A stretch of 64,000 nt of DNA from the NCBI GenBank assembly GCA_049299895.1, contig JBAQYF010000023.1:1-64000 (forward strand). The letters run 5' to 3'. Source of the DNA: CAIYYO01 sp049299895. GTDB lineage: Archaea > Altiarchaeota > Altiarchaeia > IMC4 > QMZM01. The notes under the pieces are model-generated. The model saw only the letters and a program-made list of their open reading frames with translations, ran no database searches and had not been told where the DNA came from. Positions within the stretch are counted from its first letter, which is position 1; each line of letters begins with the position of its first letter. This document shows, piece by piece, positions 51,667 through 60,449 of this stretch. A program made the translations under genes and the position numbers.

Positions 51667-52458
51667 TTAATAGCTGCCGAGCCTGGACTGCGAAACTTTC
51701 GCGGGCATGGACTCGACGAGGGAATCAAGGTCCAGCTCCATCCCGTCCCTGGCTGCGATCGTCCTTACGCCGGTCTCGTCCTCTATCATCTTTGCCTCTT
51801 TGGCAGGATCGCAATTCAGCATCGTCATCCCGAAATGCTGAGTTATCGCAACCTCGGGTTTGGCCTCTTTTATTATCGATGCGGCCCCGCGCGTGTTCAG
51901 GTGCGTTTCTATTTCCTTTGATGCCGGGACAATGGTGTTGAGTATGAGCACTTTTGCGCCTTTGTAGTTTCCTGCGAGGTCTTTTGAGTACGCCGTATCC
52001 GAGGAACATATTATCGTCCCGTGTTTTGAGTTGAAGCGGAATCCCACGGCGTCTTCGTGATTCATGGTCGGGAGGCATTCTATTTCCAGTTCCCCAATCG
52101 AGAATTTCTTTTCCGGCTCAGCCACTATCAGTTCAACGAAGCTCTTATGGTAGGATGAGACGTAGTCCAGGGTGCCTTTGTTCAGAACCAGCACCCCCCT
52201 CTTTGTCCGCATGCCATGAGTCATTGCTTCTACCAGTATCTCGGCGTCGTTGTAGTGGTCTATGTGGTGGTGCGAGACAAGGATCCCGTCCAGTTTCTGC
52301 GGGTCTTTTTTGAATTGCAGCGCCCTTATGAGCGCCCCGGGTCCGGGGTCCAGGGAAATCTTCGATTCCAGATCGAGGAACAGTCCCCCGGAGTAACGCC
52401 TCTGATTTAGGACGACGAATCTTCCGCCGCCGGTCCCGAGGAAAGTAATGGAAGCCAT
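51667..52458 (-). CDS. metallo-beta-lactamase-fold hydrolase
   Basis: 263 residues. SHHHIDHYND is the HxHxDH metal motif; the fold continues with TMNHEDAVGF, CSSDTAYS and ITQHFGMTML, giving further His/Asp ligands. Related to the RNase Z/PhnP-like group. It might process a nucleotide or phosphodiester substrate; not determinable here. 15 bp separate it from the M16 gene on the same strand. Confidence 0.9.
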   Translation of the reverse strand: MASITFLGTGGGRFVVLNQRRYSGGLFLDLESKISLDPGPGALIRALQFKKDPQKLDGILVSHHHIDHYNDAEILVEAMTHGMRTKRGVLVLNKGTLDYVSSYHKSFVELIVAEPEKKFSIGELEIECLPTMNHEDAVGFRFNSKHGTIICSSDTAYSKDLAGNYKGAKVLILNTIVPASKEIETHLNTRGAASIIKEAKPEVAITQHFGMTMLNCDPAKEAKMIEDETGVRTIAARDGMELDLDSLVESMPAKVSQSRLGSY

Positions 52459-52502
52459 CTAGCGTTAGTTAATTAGGATTAGGGAATAAATTAGTTACCG
52501 GA

Positions 52503-52976
52503 ATGGCAAAATACGACCGGCGCAGGATACTAGGGGCTTTCTCGCTGGCATTGCTCGCAGTGCTCATAGCCCAGAGCTACTACGCCGTTCCCCTGCACTG
52601 GGGGAATATGCCTGCGACCCAATACGTCGCAGACCACGTAAAGGACTTCGAAGGAAAAGAGATATACATAGACGGCACTGTTTCGGACGAAACCGGGAAC
52701 GGCACGGCATTCTACCTAAACACAGTCGCCAGGGGACTGTCTTCCGGGATTGCGGTACGGACGAATGATTCATCCCTTGAGGACGGCCAGAGCGGAGTAA
52801 ACGTCCACGGGACGGTCAGGAACGGCGTACTCGAAGCAGACCAGATAAGGGTCTCGCCGATCCCCGGGTACATGGAGTCGTTCTTTAATCTCACAGGATT
52901 CTTCTTTTTCATATATTTTTCCCTGAAGGAGTGGAAGGTAAAAAAGAAATTCCCATTCATAGAGGAGGCGCCATAG
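52503..52976 (+). CDS. membrane protein with OB-fold-like domain
   Basis: 157 residues. Membrane segments at both ends (ILGAFSLALLAVLIAQSYYA and NLTGFFFFIYFSL) enclose ~80 residues with EGKEIYIDGTVSD and VNVHGTVRNGVLEADQI, typical of an OB-fold barrel. First of three closely packed genes (1-bp gaps) with the DUF457-like protein and the phosphoesterase. Confidence 0.6.
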   Translation: MAKYDRRRILGAFSLALLAVLIAQSYYAVPLHWGNMPATQYVADHVKDFEGKEIYIDGTVSDETGNGTAFYLNTVARGLSSGIAVRTNDSSLEDGQSGVNVHGTVRNGVLEADQIRVSPIPGYMESFFNLTGFFFFIYFSLKEWKVKKKFPFIEEAP

Positions 52977-53453
52977 ATGCCAAGCCTCCTTGCACACATA
53001 TTTCTCGGGATTTTCCTTGCATACGTATTCAGGGTGAAAAAAAAGAGCATGCTGCTCTTTGGAGCCATCCTCCCGGATATAAAGATTTTTCTTTATTTAT
53101 TGGCGACGCCTCTATTGGGATTGTCCGCGGCCAATATGTTGATAGTGCCGGTCCATTCGTTATTCGGCTCCCTGCTTCTTGCGTTATTTTTCGCATCGCT
53201 CCTACCGAAGGATGAATATGGAAGAAATCTTTTACTTTTGTGCCTGGGCGCTGCCGCACACTTTACGCTGGATGCGAGTATCTACCCGTTCTACGGAATA
53301 GAACACTATCTCCTTTTGTACCCTCTCTCATGGAGTACATACGGGATCGCAGCAATGGATTACATCTATAGTATAAACATGCTGGGCTTGTTCTTTCTTG
53401 CGGCGGTCATGCTGGCAGACTATATTAAAAGAGGTGAGAGAATAGTATACTAG
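52977..53453 (+). CDS. DUF457/YdjM-like membrane hydrolase
   Basis: 158 residues, four to five helices. Conserved polar motifs in helices: LLAHIFLGIFLAY, AILPDIKIF, VPVHSLFGSL and AAHFTLDASIYPF, the His/Asp set of the LexA-binding/membrane-bound metal-dependent hydrolase family. Function of the family is unsettled. Confidence 0.8.
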   Translation: MPSLLAHIFLGIFLAYVFRVKKKSMLLFGAILPDIKIFLYLLATPLLGLSAANMLIVPVHSLFGSLLLALFFASLLPKDEYGRNLLLLCLGAAAHFTLDASIYPFYGIEHYLLLYPLSWSTYGIAAMDYIYSINMLGLFFLAAVMLADYIKRGERIVY

Positions 53454-53454
53454 C

Positions 53455-54132
53455 ATGAAAATCCTGTGCATAGCTGACATACACGGAGACTTGGAAGACG
53501 TAAAAAAGGCGGGAAAATATGCCGAAAAAAACGGGATAAAAGATATCCTGATATTAGGGGATTTTCCGGGACACGGAGTATTTCACAACATAGTCACGAG
53601 CATGGAACAGATACGCATCGTCCTAGAGGAATTAAAAAGTTATAACGTAATGGCCATACCCGGGAACTGCGACCCGCAAAATTCTTCGGAACTCTTCGAG
53701 GAGTATGGAGTGAACCTACACGAAAAAGTCTTGGGAATAGAGGGCGTGAAAATAGTCGGCTTCGGCGGGTCCAACATAACGCCTTTCGGCACGCCGTCCG
53801 AGTACTCGGAAGTCGATATCTATGAAAGGCTGAAGAAACTCATGCCTGAAAATACAGGAAAAACGATCCTTGCGGTCCACTGCCCGCCTATGGACACCAA
53901 ATGCGACAAGACCGGAAACGACATGCACGCGGGAAGCAGCGCAATAAAAAGGATCATTGAAGAATACCAGCCGGTTCTTTCCGTCTGCTCGCACATCCAC
54001 GAAGCGGGCGGAGCGAAAGACCTGATAGGAAAAACAGTTGTCGCAAACATCGGGCGCATTTCCGAGGGACGCATCGGGATATTAGAGATAGGGGAAAATA
54101 TCGGGATATCCCTCGGGAACATGCAGGAGTAG
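53455..54132 (+). CDS. calcineurin-like metallophosphoesterase
   Basis: 225 residues. The five metallophosphoesterase motifs are visible: CIADIHGD, LILGDFPG, AIPGNCDP, AVHCPP and SVCSHIHEAGG. It hydrolyses a phosphoester or diester with two metals; substrate unknown. Last of the 52503-54132 run. Confidence 0.93.
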   Translation: MKILCIADIHGDLEDVKKAGKYAEKNGIKDILILGDFPGHGVFHNIVTSMEQIRIVLEELKSYNVMAIPGNCDPQNSSELFEEYGVNLHEKVLGIEGVKIVGFGGSNITPFGTPSEYSEVDIYERLKKLMPENTGKTILAVHCPPMDTKCDKTGNDMHAGSSAIKRIIEEYQPVLSVCSHIHEAGGAKDLIGKTVVANIGRISEGRIGILEIGENIGISLGNMQE

Positions 54133-54220
54133 ATAATCGCCCGGGCATTTCTATTTAAATGTGTCTGCTTTAATTATGTAACATCAACAAAAAATATGCT
54201 ATTAAACCAAGAGGCTTAAA

Positions 54221-55456
54221 ATGAGAAAAATCATTTCTTTCACATCCGTTACGCTGGTATTATTGTTTTTCCTCGCAGGAAACGCTGCCGCAGTCAACAT
54301 TTATTTTTACCAGGCTAAGACAACAGGAGACTACACAACAGATAAAGAGTATTCAGCCTTCAAGGATAAATTGACAGAGAACGGATATGAGATAAACGAT
54401 CTGCTGGTGGGATTATCCAGGGACTCGCTTGACCAGGTTAATCCGGAACCGGACATCATAGTGATACCCAATCTTGGTTCAGACCTCTCGGCCGAAGAAA
54501 CAACCGCGTTATTCGAATTCGTAATAAAAAGTGGGAAGGGGGTTTTCCTGTGCGGAGCGACCCCATCCACAAACAAATTGACTATTCCATTAGGCATGAT
54601 GGCGTCAACAGACCTTTTGGAAGACGATGTGAACAGCGTGAGAGACAGCATAACCGGGCAGATGGTAACAGATAAAACCACATTCTATGTAGAGCTTCCC
54701 GCCAACCGCCCTGATCCCGTAATAAGCTCGCTTACCCGGGGAGTGAACACATTGGATATTTTCACCGCGGGAGGCATATATGTTTTCGGGGACTCGAAAG
54801 GCGTTGTTTTCGGCGGAGACGCAGTTAATACCCCTAAAGCGCTGACTTTCCCGAAGAAGAGCAACCCACCCCTGGCAGCATACATCCAACTCGGCACGGG
54901 ATGGATATTTTTACTGAGCGACCCGGATATACTGGCAAACAAAAACCTTGATTCTGCAAGATACCGGCATGACAACCTGAAATTCGGAGTAAATATCATA
55001 GACTGGCTTTCCCAGCCGGCAACCGATCCAACCGCATCCGAAGACGAAATAGACAATATAATAAGATCCCTCCGGACGGAGACACTGGACCTGAACAGGA
55101 CTATAGCATACCAGGAAAATGAAAAATCGGCCCTGAATGACAAGATAATAACACTGACCGCTGAAAAAGACAGCCTCTCTGAAAGGATAGACACCCTGAG
55201 CAAAAACAGTTTCATGGGCTTCAAATACGAAGTATGGGCCATGGGGGTACTATCACTCTGCTTCCTTTTGACAGTTGGGGTAATAATAAAAAAGAACAAA
55301 AAAGTATCCAAACTGGAAAAAGGAGACATGGGATATGAATTCGACGAGAAAGAATTCGGAACAGGGGGAGCGGATAACAGCTTAAAAGGAGACGGAAAGA
55401 TAAAGGAAGAAGACATAGAAGAACGACTCAAAGAACTGCAGAAAGGAAGCCAGTAA
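54221..55456 (+). CDS. anchored amidotransferase-like (GATase/IFT52-like) surface protein
   Basis: 411 residues. Signal peptide, then a Rossmann-like domain of about 240 residues resembling class-I amidotransferase/DUF4350 folds (PDIIVIPNLGSDLS, GKGVFLCGATPSTNK and VVFGGDAVN), a coiled coil (DKIITLTAEKDSLSERIDTL), one membrane helix (WAMGVLSLCFLLTVGVII) and a charged cytosolic tail. Catalytic residues of true amidotransferases are not evident. The topology suggests a ligand-binding ectodomain. Confidence 0.65.
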   Translation: MRKIISFTSVTLVLLFFLAGNAAAVNIYFYQAKTTGDYTTDKEYSAFKDKLTENGYEINDLLVGLSRDSLDQVNPEPDIIVIPNLGSDLSAEETTALFEFVIKSGKGVFLCGATPSTNKLTIPLGMMASTDLLEDDVNSVRDSITGQMVTDKTTFYVELPANRPDPVISSLTRGVNTLDIFTAGGIYVFGDSKGVVFGGDAVNTPKALTFPKKSNPPLAAYIQLGTGWIFLLSDPDILANKNLDSARYRHDNLKFGVNIIDWLSQPATDPTASEDEIDNIIRSLRTETLDLNRTIAYQENEKSALNDKIITLTAEKDSLSERIDTLSKNSFMGFKYEVWAMGVLSLCFLLTVGVIIKKNKKVSKLEKGDMGYEFDEKEFGTGGADNSLKGDGKIKEEDIEERLKELQKGSQ

Positions 55457-55714
55457 TTTCTTTTTCTATATTTTTCTTTAATTTTAGAAAGTTTTTATAT
55501 CAAGAATGATATCCGGGACTGCGTCTTTTTTACTTGGTTGCGGGCGTTTCTAACTGGTCTTGAGAAGCTTCCTTTTTTCCAGATCAAAAGAGCAGGGTAC
55601 TCATCATATTCATTTATGCTCCCAGTCTATTAGTCAACGAGAAGGACTTGCCATGATGGATGTCATTAGAACTACAGTATTTTAACCAATCAAACAAAAT
55701 CATCAAAGAAACAG

Positions 55715-56062
55715 TTACTTCGACTCGATGGTTATCTTCGTCTCCTTCTTCTTGCTGCGTATCTTCTCCAGGATCTTCTTGAAGTTCTCATCGGATAACT
55801 TCTGTGGGAGCTGGCCTCCCTGGTATAATTGTATAAGAAGTATCTCTATCTGTCTTGCGAATTCCGGAGAAGCTAGGCGGATATTAGAAAGACGGTCTCT
55901 TGCAGCAGGCTCAAGTATCTGGTTTATGATAGTCTTTATCTGGGAAGCTACCTGCTCTTCCTGCATAGCCCTCTGCATCTGCTGGGAGCCCTGCTGCTGC
56001 ATTTGATTCTGCATGAGCTCCTGAAGCCTGCGCCTCCGAATCTCCTCCAGATCATCAGCCAT
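55715..56062 (-). CDS. PDCD5/TFAR19-family DNA-binding protein
   Basis: 115 residues. N-terminal EEIRRRRLQELMQNQMQQQ and the core ILEPAARDRLSNIRLASPEF, ending in a Lys-rich tail, identify the PDCD5 family, which is present in archaea and eukaryotes. It lies at the end of the ribosomal run, 40 bp after rps19e. Confidence 0.94.
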   Translation of the reverse strand: MADDLEEIRRRRLQELMQNQMQQQGSQQMQRAMQEEQVASQIKTIINQILEPAARDRLSNIRLASPEFARQIEILLIQLYQGGQLPQKLSDENFKKILEKIRSKKKETKITIESK

Positions 56063-56102
56063 TTTTTTTTTAGAATATACCCCCTGAAGTGGCCCTAAGG
56101 GC

Positions 56103-56531
56103 TCATTTCTTCAGGATATTCCCTGCTATTTTGTCCAGATACGACTGGCCCTTAGAGGTAACGCGTCTGCCACACTGGCCTTTGGTTACGACTTTCTCGG
56201 TAAAGCCTAGCTTGTCGAAGTCCTGTAATATAACCCTAACGTTCTTCCCGCCCGCTTTGCGGAAGGCGGAAGGCTTTACTCCGCGGTTCTCTGTGCTGCC
56301 GTATGCAACCCTCAGGCTCTGCACGCCGACCGGGCCGTTGATGTACACCTTCCTCAGAACTGAGGCTGCCCTGTGGAACCACCAATCAGGGTTCTCGGGT
56401 ATCCGCTCCACATGGGCCCCGGTCTTGACATATTCAGCCCAATCGGGTTTCTTGATTTTTACGTTCTCTTTTAAGTCTTTTGCAGCGGCCGGAATCAGGT
56501 CGCCTGGGGAAACTTCATAAACTGTTGCCAT
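56103..56531 (-). CDS. rps19e: ribosomal protein S19e
   Basis: 142 residues. ATVYEVSPGDLIPAAAKDLK, DWWFHRAASVLRKVYINGPV and RRVTSKGQSYLDKIAGNIL match archaeal/eukaryotic eS19. Part of the 30S subunit. 2 bp from ndk. Confidence 0.97.
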   Translation of the reverse strand: MATVYEVSPGDLIPAAAKDLKENVKIKKPDWAEYVKTGAHVERIPENPDWWFHRAASVLRKVYINGPVGVQSLRVAYGSTENRGVKPSAFRKAGGKNVRVILQDFDKLGFTEKVVTKGQCGRRVTSKGQSYLDKIAGNILKK

Positions 56532-56533
56532 TT

Positions 56534-56962
56534 TTAGTAATTTACCAAATCCTGTTCATTGAAAAATATAGGTAACTCATAATCCGCGGACTCCTTTCCG
56601 TCGGATGCGTGTATTATGTTCTCCGAAACGACCATGCCATAATCGCCCCTGATGGAGCCCATCTCGGCGTTCAGGGGGTTCGTCGCTCCGACGACCTTCC
56701 TGACCAGTTTGATCGCGTCTTCAGCAGGGAGGTCTATCTCCAGCGCCAAAACCGCGACCGGGCCGGACGTTATGTACTTCATCAGGTCGTTATAAAAAGG
56801 CTTGCCCTTGTGGACGGCATAAAGCCTTTCGGCCTTGTCTTTGCCCATCTGTATGACCCTCAGGCCGGCCAGGCGTATCCCGTATCTTTCAAAACGGGAA
56901 ACGATCTCGCCTACAAGGCCTCTCTTGACCCCGTCCGGCTTGATCATCACAAAGGTCCTCAT
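56534..56962 (-). CDS. ndk: nucleoside diphosphate kinase
   Basis: 142 residues. RTFVMIKPDGVKRGLVGEI is the signature start; the active-site His lies in NIIHASDGKES. It equilibrates NTP pools. It overlaps rpl24e by 4 bp. The L7Ae-S28e-L24e-Ndk order is a standard archaeal gene string. Confidence 0.97.
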   Translation of the reverse strand: MRTFVMIKPDGVKRGLVGEIVSRFERYGIRLAGLRVIQMGKDKAERLYAVHKGKPFYNDLMKYITSGPVAVLALEIDLPAEDAIKLVRKVVGATNPLNAEMGSIRGDYGMVVSENIIHASDGKESADYELPIFFNEQDLVNY

Positions 56963-57291
56963 TTTTTCTTCTTAGGCGCGGTTTTTTTGACTTCATTGGA
57001 TTCTTTCGCCTTCTTTACGGGAGCCTTCTTCTCTTCTACAGGGGCTGCTTCTTCTACAGGTTTAACCTTAGGAGCTTCCTCCTTGGCGACCGGAGCAGGC
57101 ATGCCCTTGGTCCTGATGTCCTTCTCCTCCTTGTATGCGACAGTCCACTTGGTCTCACGGGGCTTCCTCCCCAGCTTGTTCATGTTCTTGTCGCACTTGG
57201 AAGAGCAATAATACTGAGCCTTGCCCCTCTTGTTGACGAATATCATCTCGGTTCCGCGGGGGATGTCCTTACCACAAAAGCTGCAATTCAT
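56959..57291 (-). CDS. rpl24e: ribosomal protein L24e with Lys/Ala-rich tail
   Basis: 110 residues, longer than the usual ~60. The L24e zinc knuckle is MNCSFCGKDIPRGTEM with CSSKCDKNMNKLGRKPR. The added ~50-residue tail is rich in Lys, Ala, Pro and Glu, without predicted fold, and may bind rRNA. Overlaps ndk as ATGA. Confidence 0.95.
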   Translation of the reverse strand: MNCSFCGKDIPRGTEMIFVNKRGKAQYYCSSKCDKNMNKLGRKPRETKWTVAYKEEKDIRTKGMPAPVAKEEAPKVKPVEEAAPVEEKKAPVKKAKESNEVKKTAPKKKK

Positions 57292-57295
57292 TTTC

Positions 57296-57487
57296 TTACC
57301 TCAGGGGCTTTGCCTCTCTCTCAGCTTCGGCCAGGCTCAATATATCTCCTTCGCGGACAGGCGTACGCACGTTCCTGCGTATCACACGGCCGGACGCGGG
57401 ACCTTCCAGTATCTTGCACATGACCTGTATGACTTCTCCATAGATACCGGTCCTACCGATTATCTTAACAACTTCAGCAGAAACCAT
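57296..57487 (-). CDS. rps28e: ribosomal protein S28e
   Basis: 63 residues. EVVKIIGRTGIYGEVIQVMC and RVIRRNVRTPVREGDILSL are typical of eS28. 13 bp after rpl7ae. Confidence 0.97.
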   Translation of the reverse strand: MVSAEVVKIIGRTGIYGEVIQVMCKILEGPASGRVIRRNVRTPVREGDILSLAEAEREAKPLR

Positions 57488-57500
57488 TTTTCAAAAAGAA

Positions 57501-57860
57501 TTATTTCTTCGCCTCAGCAATCTTGCTAACAGCTTCAGCGATCAGTTCCTTGGCATTGCCTTCCTCGACGATCGCGCCAGCGGCCGTGGGGACATGGACA
57601 CCGACTGCTTCGCCGATATCGGCCCTTGATACGAACAGGTATGGGATCTTCTTCTCCTCGCAGAGCATCGGGATATGCATCACGATCTCCGGGGGATTCA
57701 CGTCGTTTCCTATCAAAACGAGTTTTGCGCTTCCGCGCTCGACCGCCTTTGTAACTTCGTTCGTCCCTTTCTTTATCTTCCCGCTGTCCCTGGCGACCTC
57801 AAGAGCCTCCAAGGCCTTATCTGCCACTTCTTTTGGCACTTCAAACTTTACGTAACCCAT
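57501..57860 (-). CDS. rpl7ae: ribosomal protein L7Ae
   Basis: 119 residues. KGTNEVTKAVERGSAKLVLI and PYLFVSRADIGEAVGV match L7Ae. It binds kink-turns in 23S rRNA, box C/D RNAs and archaeal RNase P. A strong ribosome site GGAGGT lies 8 bp before the ATG. First gene of the six-gene ribosomal run. Confidence 0.97.
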   Translation of the reverse strand: MGYVKFEVPKEVADKALEALEVARDSGKIKKGTNEVTKAVERGSAKLVLIGNDVNPPEIVMHIPMLCEEKKIPYLFVSRADIGEAVGVHVPTAAGAIVEEGNAKELIAEAVSKIAEAKK

Positions 57861-58017
57861 TTTTTTACCTCCTCATCTAACAAATCATCGTCATAGGTAT
57901 AGATACTACAAATAACGAAAGTTTAAGATTATGGTATTAAGATAATAAATATGGCCTGGAGAGGATAGGTTCGACCAGGGGCTCTCATTAGATCTCCAAA
58001 GAAACGTATTTCATAAA

Positions 58018-58233
58018 CTACTTTTTCCTTAAAAGCACGATGAATTCGTCATGGCTCAAGGACGCGTCCCTCATTATTTTCCTGAGCAATCCGATACCCA
58101 AATCCTCTCCTTTATGGAATGGAACAACGGTGGTCCTGCCGTCCTGGTGCCTTAGAAATACGTGGCTGCCTTTCTGCCGGATGATCGAGAAACCCGCCTT
58201 TTCCAGAACTTTAATGACCTTTTCAGGCGGCAA
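58018..58233 (-). CDS. hicA: HicA-family toxin
   Basis: 71 residues from a TTG at 58233. VIKVLEKAGFSIIRQKGSHV with the catalytic His, then TTVVPFHKGEDLGIGLLRKI, give the HicA fold. It is in the same frame as hicB, separated by its TGA stop and eight codons. Second HicAB locus of the window. Confidence 0.87.
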   Translation of the reverse strand: MPPEKVIKVLEKAGFSIIRQKGSHVFLRHQDGRTTVVPFHKGEDLGIGLLRKIMRDASLSHDEFIVLLRKK

Positions 58234-58254
58234 GTGGGGTGATCTTTCCGTCCA

Positions 58255-58482
58255 TCATACGCTTGACGGCACAGGCACGCGAATCTTCTGCAATCCCACA
58301 AAAGTGGGGGCTTTGCTCTCGGAAGAAACTTCCAGGCATAAAGCGACAGCTTCCTTCATCCTCTCCATAAGCGCCTCAACAGTCTTTGCCTGCGTGTGGC
58401 AGCCCGGCAGTTCTACTACTTCCCCGACATAGAAACCGTCCTCGTCCTGTTCCACAACTACAGTATAATCCCTTTTTCCCAT
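58255..58482 (-). CDS. hicB: HicB-family antitoxin
   Basis: 75 residues from the ATG at 58482. MGKRDYTVVVEQDEDGFYVG, LPGCHTQAKTVEALMERMKE are typical. Precedes hicA by 21 bp. No DNA-binding tail is visible. Confidence 0.88.
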   Translation of the reverse strand: MGKRDYTVVVEQDEDGFYVGEVVELPGCHTQAKTVEALMERMKEAVALCLEVSSESKAPTFVGLQKIRVPVPSSV

Positions 58483-58639
58483 TATGGGACGACAAAATTT
58501 CAAAAGGATATGAATGCCATTATTCTGGCAATCCATCACAAAAATATTTAGATTTTTGTTGGATTACAAAGAAGCAGGTAGAACATATCGGGACAAGCAA
58601 TAACTCAAAGAATCTTGTTAAGTCAATCGACGAATATAA

Positions 58640-58783
58640 TTACTCAAAGTACACAAAGGGATGGATATAAAAGTTTGAACTGGTCTTCTTCGCGAGCATC
58701 GCTTCGTCGTCGCGGGTGTAGAGCGGGAACCTTTCCAGTATCTCCCTGTAGCGCGGATCGAACAATCCTTCCCAAACCCCCAA
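58640..58783 (-). pseudogene. C-terminal fragment of an unknown gene
   Basis: A short frame (GLFDPRYREILERFPLYTRD, then EAMLAKKTSS) has good coding character and host-like codons but no start or upstream domain. The gap 58483-58820 otherwise holds only the TATA box of the next gene. Probably a gene remnant left by rearrangement in the toxin-antitoxin island. Confidence 0.3.
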
Positions 58784-58791
58784 TCCTGCTT

Positions 58792-58800
58792 ATATATTTC
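58792..58800 (+). promoter_or_regulatory. TATA box for hicBA
   Basis: TATATATTT-like element (TTATATATT) about 25 bp before the ATG at 58821, consistent with a leaderless transcript. Confidence 0.5.
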
Positions 58801-58820
58801 CGGAATCCGCATATTATCTT

Positions 58821-59045
58821 ATGGAGCTTACTGTCGTCATCCGCAAAGAGGGTAAGTTGTTTAGTGCGTGGGCTGCTGATCTTGACATCGCCTCTCAGGG
58901 GAAGACTATCGAGGAGGCCATGAAGAATATCAAGGAGGCGGTTGAGCTTTACATGGAAGACGAGGACGCCAAAGTCAAGACTGAAGACGTGCTGATCTAT
59001 CCATTGAGGGTCAAAGATGCCGAAGTTTCCGCATCCGCCTGCTAG
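58821..59045 (+). CDS. hicB: HicB-family antitoxin
   Basis: 74 residues. MELTVVIRKEGKLFSAWAAD, then DIASQGKTIEEAMKNIKEAV show the HicB pattern with a shorter Asp-poor turn. It overlaps hicA by 29 bp. Third HicAB locus of the window. Confidence 0.85.
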   Translation: MELTVVIRKEGKLFSAWAADLDIASQGKTIEEAMKNIKEAVELYMEDEDAKVKTEDVLIYPLRVKDAEVSASAC

Positions 59046-59253
59046 GGATGTTATAAAGCTCCTCGCCAGGAACGGCTTCTCTATAGTGGGCAGGAAGGGA
59101 AGCCACATCAGGCTTAAAAAGAAAGACTCTGTTTCTACGCGAATCGTCGTAGTTCCAGACCACCAAGAGATGACTCCTGGGACGCTTCACAGTATCATCC
59201 GGCAGAGCGGCATAGAAAAGGAAGAGTTTCTTAGGATGCTGGAAGAGATTTGA
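59017..59253 (+). CDS. hicA: HicA-family toxin
   Basis: 78 residues. ARDVIKLLARNGFSIVGRKG, GSHIRLKKKD with the catalytic His, and VVPDHQEMTPGTLHSIIRQS are typical. The start overlaps the 3' end of hicB. The 59254-59516 stretch after it has no recognisable gene. Confidence 0.88.
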   Translation: MPKFPHPPARDVIKLLARNGFSIVGRKGSHIRLKKKDSVSTRIVVVPDHQEMTPGTLHSIIRQSGIEKEEFLRMLEEI

Positions 59254-59516
59254 TTCTTTAGGTTTGACATCAGTGGTCAGATCACCCAGCACGAAGGTCC
59301 CCTGTCAGTTTAAGTTTACTTAAGCTCGTAATCTTCCATCAGTATTGCGGGTAAAACCAGTAGGCCAGTGTACCTTGAGGTGCACGTTCTATGAGCCTGC
59401 TGGTTCTGCACTCTCGTTCTGATGATCCTTTACCAGACGTGGAATATCTCCGGTTCTACCCAAAAATAACTTGAAAAGGGGGCTTATACCTAAGGCTTTC
59501 AGCGGACCCTATTGTT

Positions 59517-59950
59517 TCAATCAGTCAGCACTGCCTGAAATGCGCATCCTTTGCCCCCTATTTTCCGGACCAGCTCGGAGTCGTCGAAGTAGGCATAGTT
59601 CTGCGGCGGCCTGTATTCCGGACAGGCCTCGTATGGGTCGATCGGCGTCTCAAATCTTCCGTATTCATCGATCTCGAGTGCGTGGATCATTGTTTTGTCT
59701 GCGCAGTAAGCAAAGAAATTGCCGTGATCTATTCCTCCATATACCTTGCATTTCTCCCAGATCACGTGGGGCGTACCTGTCAGTATTTTCTTTACGGTGA
59801 ACCAGCCTACGATGTGCTGCGTCGGACTGGATTCGTACACGTAGACTTTTTCGATCTTTTCCTTTGGGGTTTGTTTCCGAAACTCGTACTTTTTTCTCCT
59901 GAGAAGATTTTCTCGCCGTATTTGGGTTTGATCGACAATATAATGTCCAT
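59517..59950 (-). pseudogene. ASCH-domain protein broken by a 1-nt deletion
   Basis: Two frames join into a 144-residue ASCH protein. The ATG at 59950 starts MDIILSIKPKYGEKIFSGEK. The frame breaks in a run of six T (59890-59895, A on the coding strand). With one added base it continues KKYEFRKQTPKEKIEKVYVY into YESSPTQHIVGWFTVKKIL and ends AFQAVLTD. This is the archaeal ASCH/YhfU-like family thought to bind RNA. A homopolymer deletion could be a sequencing error or a true mutation. Confidence 0.7.
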
Positions 59951-59984
59951 GCTTCTTTTTACTGACAGCAGGCCTTTGTCAGTC

Positions 59985-60449
59985 TCATCCCAGTCTTTCC
60001 GCGCTCTTCATCGCTTTCTCTACGTGTTCATCCTCGAACCAGGGTTTTGCTTTTTTCGTGAATTCTGCGATCTCCTTTTCGCCGGATAGGTTCATGGCTT
60101 TTTTCGCGAAGACCACGGTTGAGACTAGTTCATATGCGTCCGGTGCCTTGTTATATTTCTCCGTTCTGGAGAGCGAGCCTGCCAGGGGCTTGATCTTTTC
60201 CACGATCTTTTTGTCCTGTTCGGTGGGTTCGTATTTCAGATCTTTTCCTTTGTGGTCGTAGAGGTCGACCGTCAGCTCGGATGAGTACACGCCGCGGACG
60301 TACCAGCCGTAGTCGTAGTTCCAGCCGATGCCCATGATCTGGGCGATGTAGCCTGTTTTTTGTATTATGAGCTTGTCGTCGAAGCTGTCCAGTATGGGTT
60401 CTCTTCCGAGTATTTCCCTGCAGAACCATTTAAGTCGTCCGTTTGTCAT
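59985..60449 (-). CDS. YwgA/Panacea-like protein
   Basis: 154 residues. DDKLIIQKTGYIAQIMGIGW, then YGWYVRGVYSSELTVDLYD resemble the KLQKxxY...YGPYS core of YwgA and Panacea-type proteins, some of which act as antitoxins. A C-terminal helical half ends KPWFEDEHVEKAM. Start overlaps the preceding small gene as ATGA. Assignment is by motif only. Confidence 0.55.
   Translation of the reverse strand: MTNGRLKWFCREILGREPILDSFDDKLIIQKTGYIAQIMGIGWNYDYGWYVRGVYSSELTVDLYDHKGKDLKYEPTEQDKKIVEKIKPLAGSLSRTEKYNKAPDAYELVSTVVFAKKAMNLSGEKEIAEFTKKAKPWFEDEHVEKAMKSAERLG

Noticed and set aside
57955..58010. GGTTCGACC as the T-loop of a tRNA
   Set aside because: No 5-bp T-stem, acceptor stem or anticodon arm can be formed around it.
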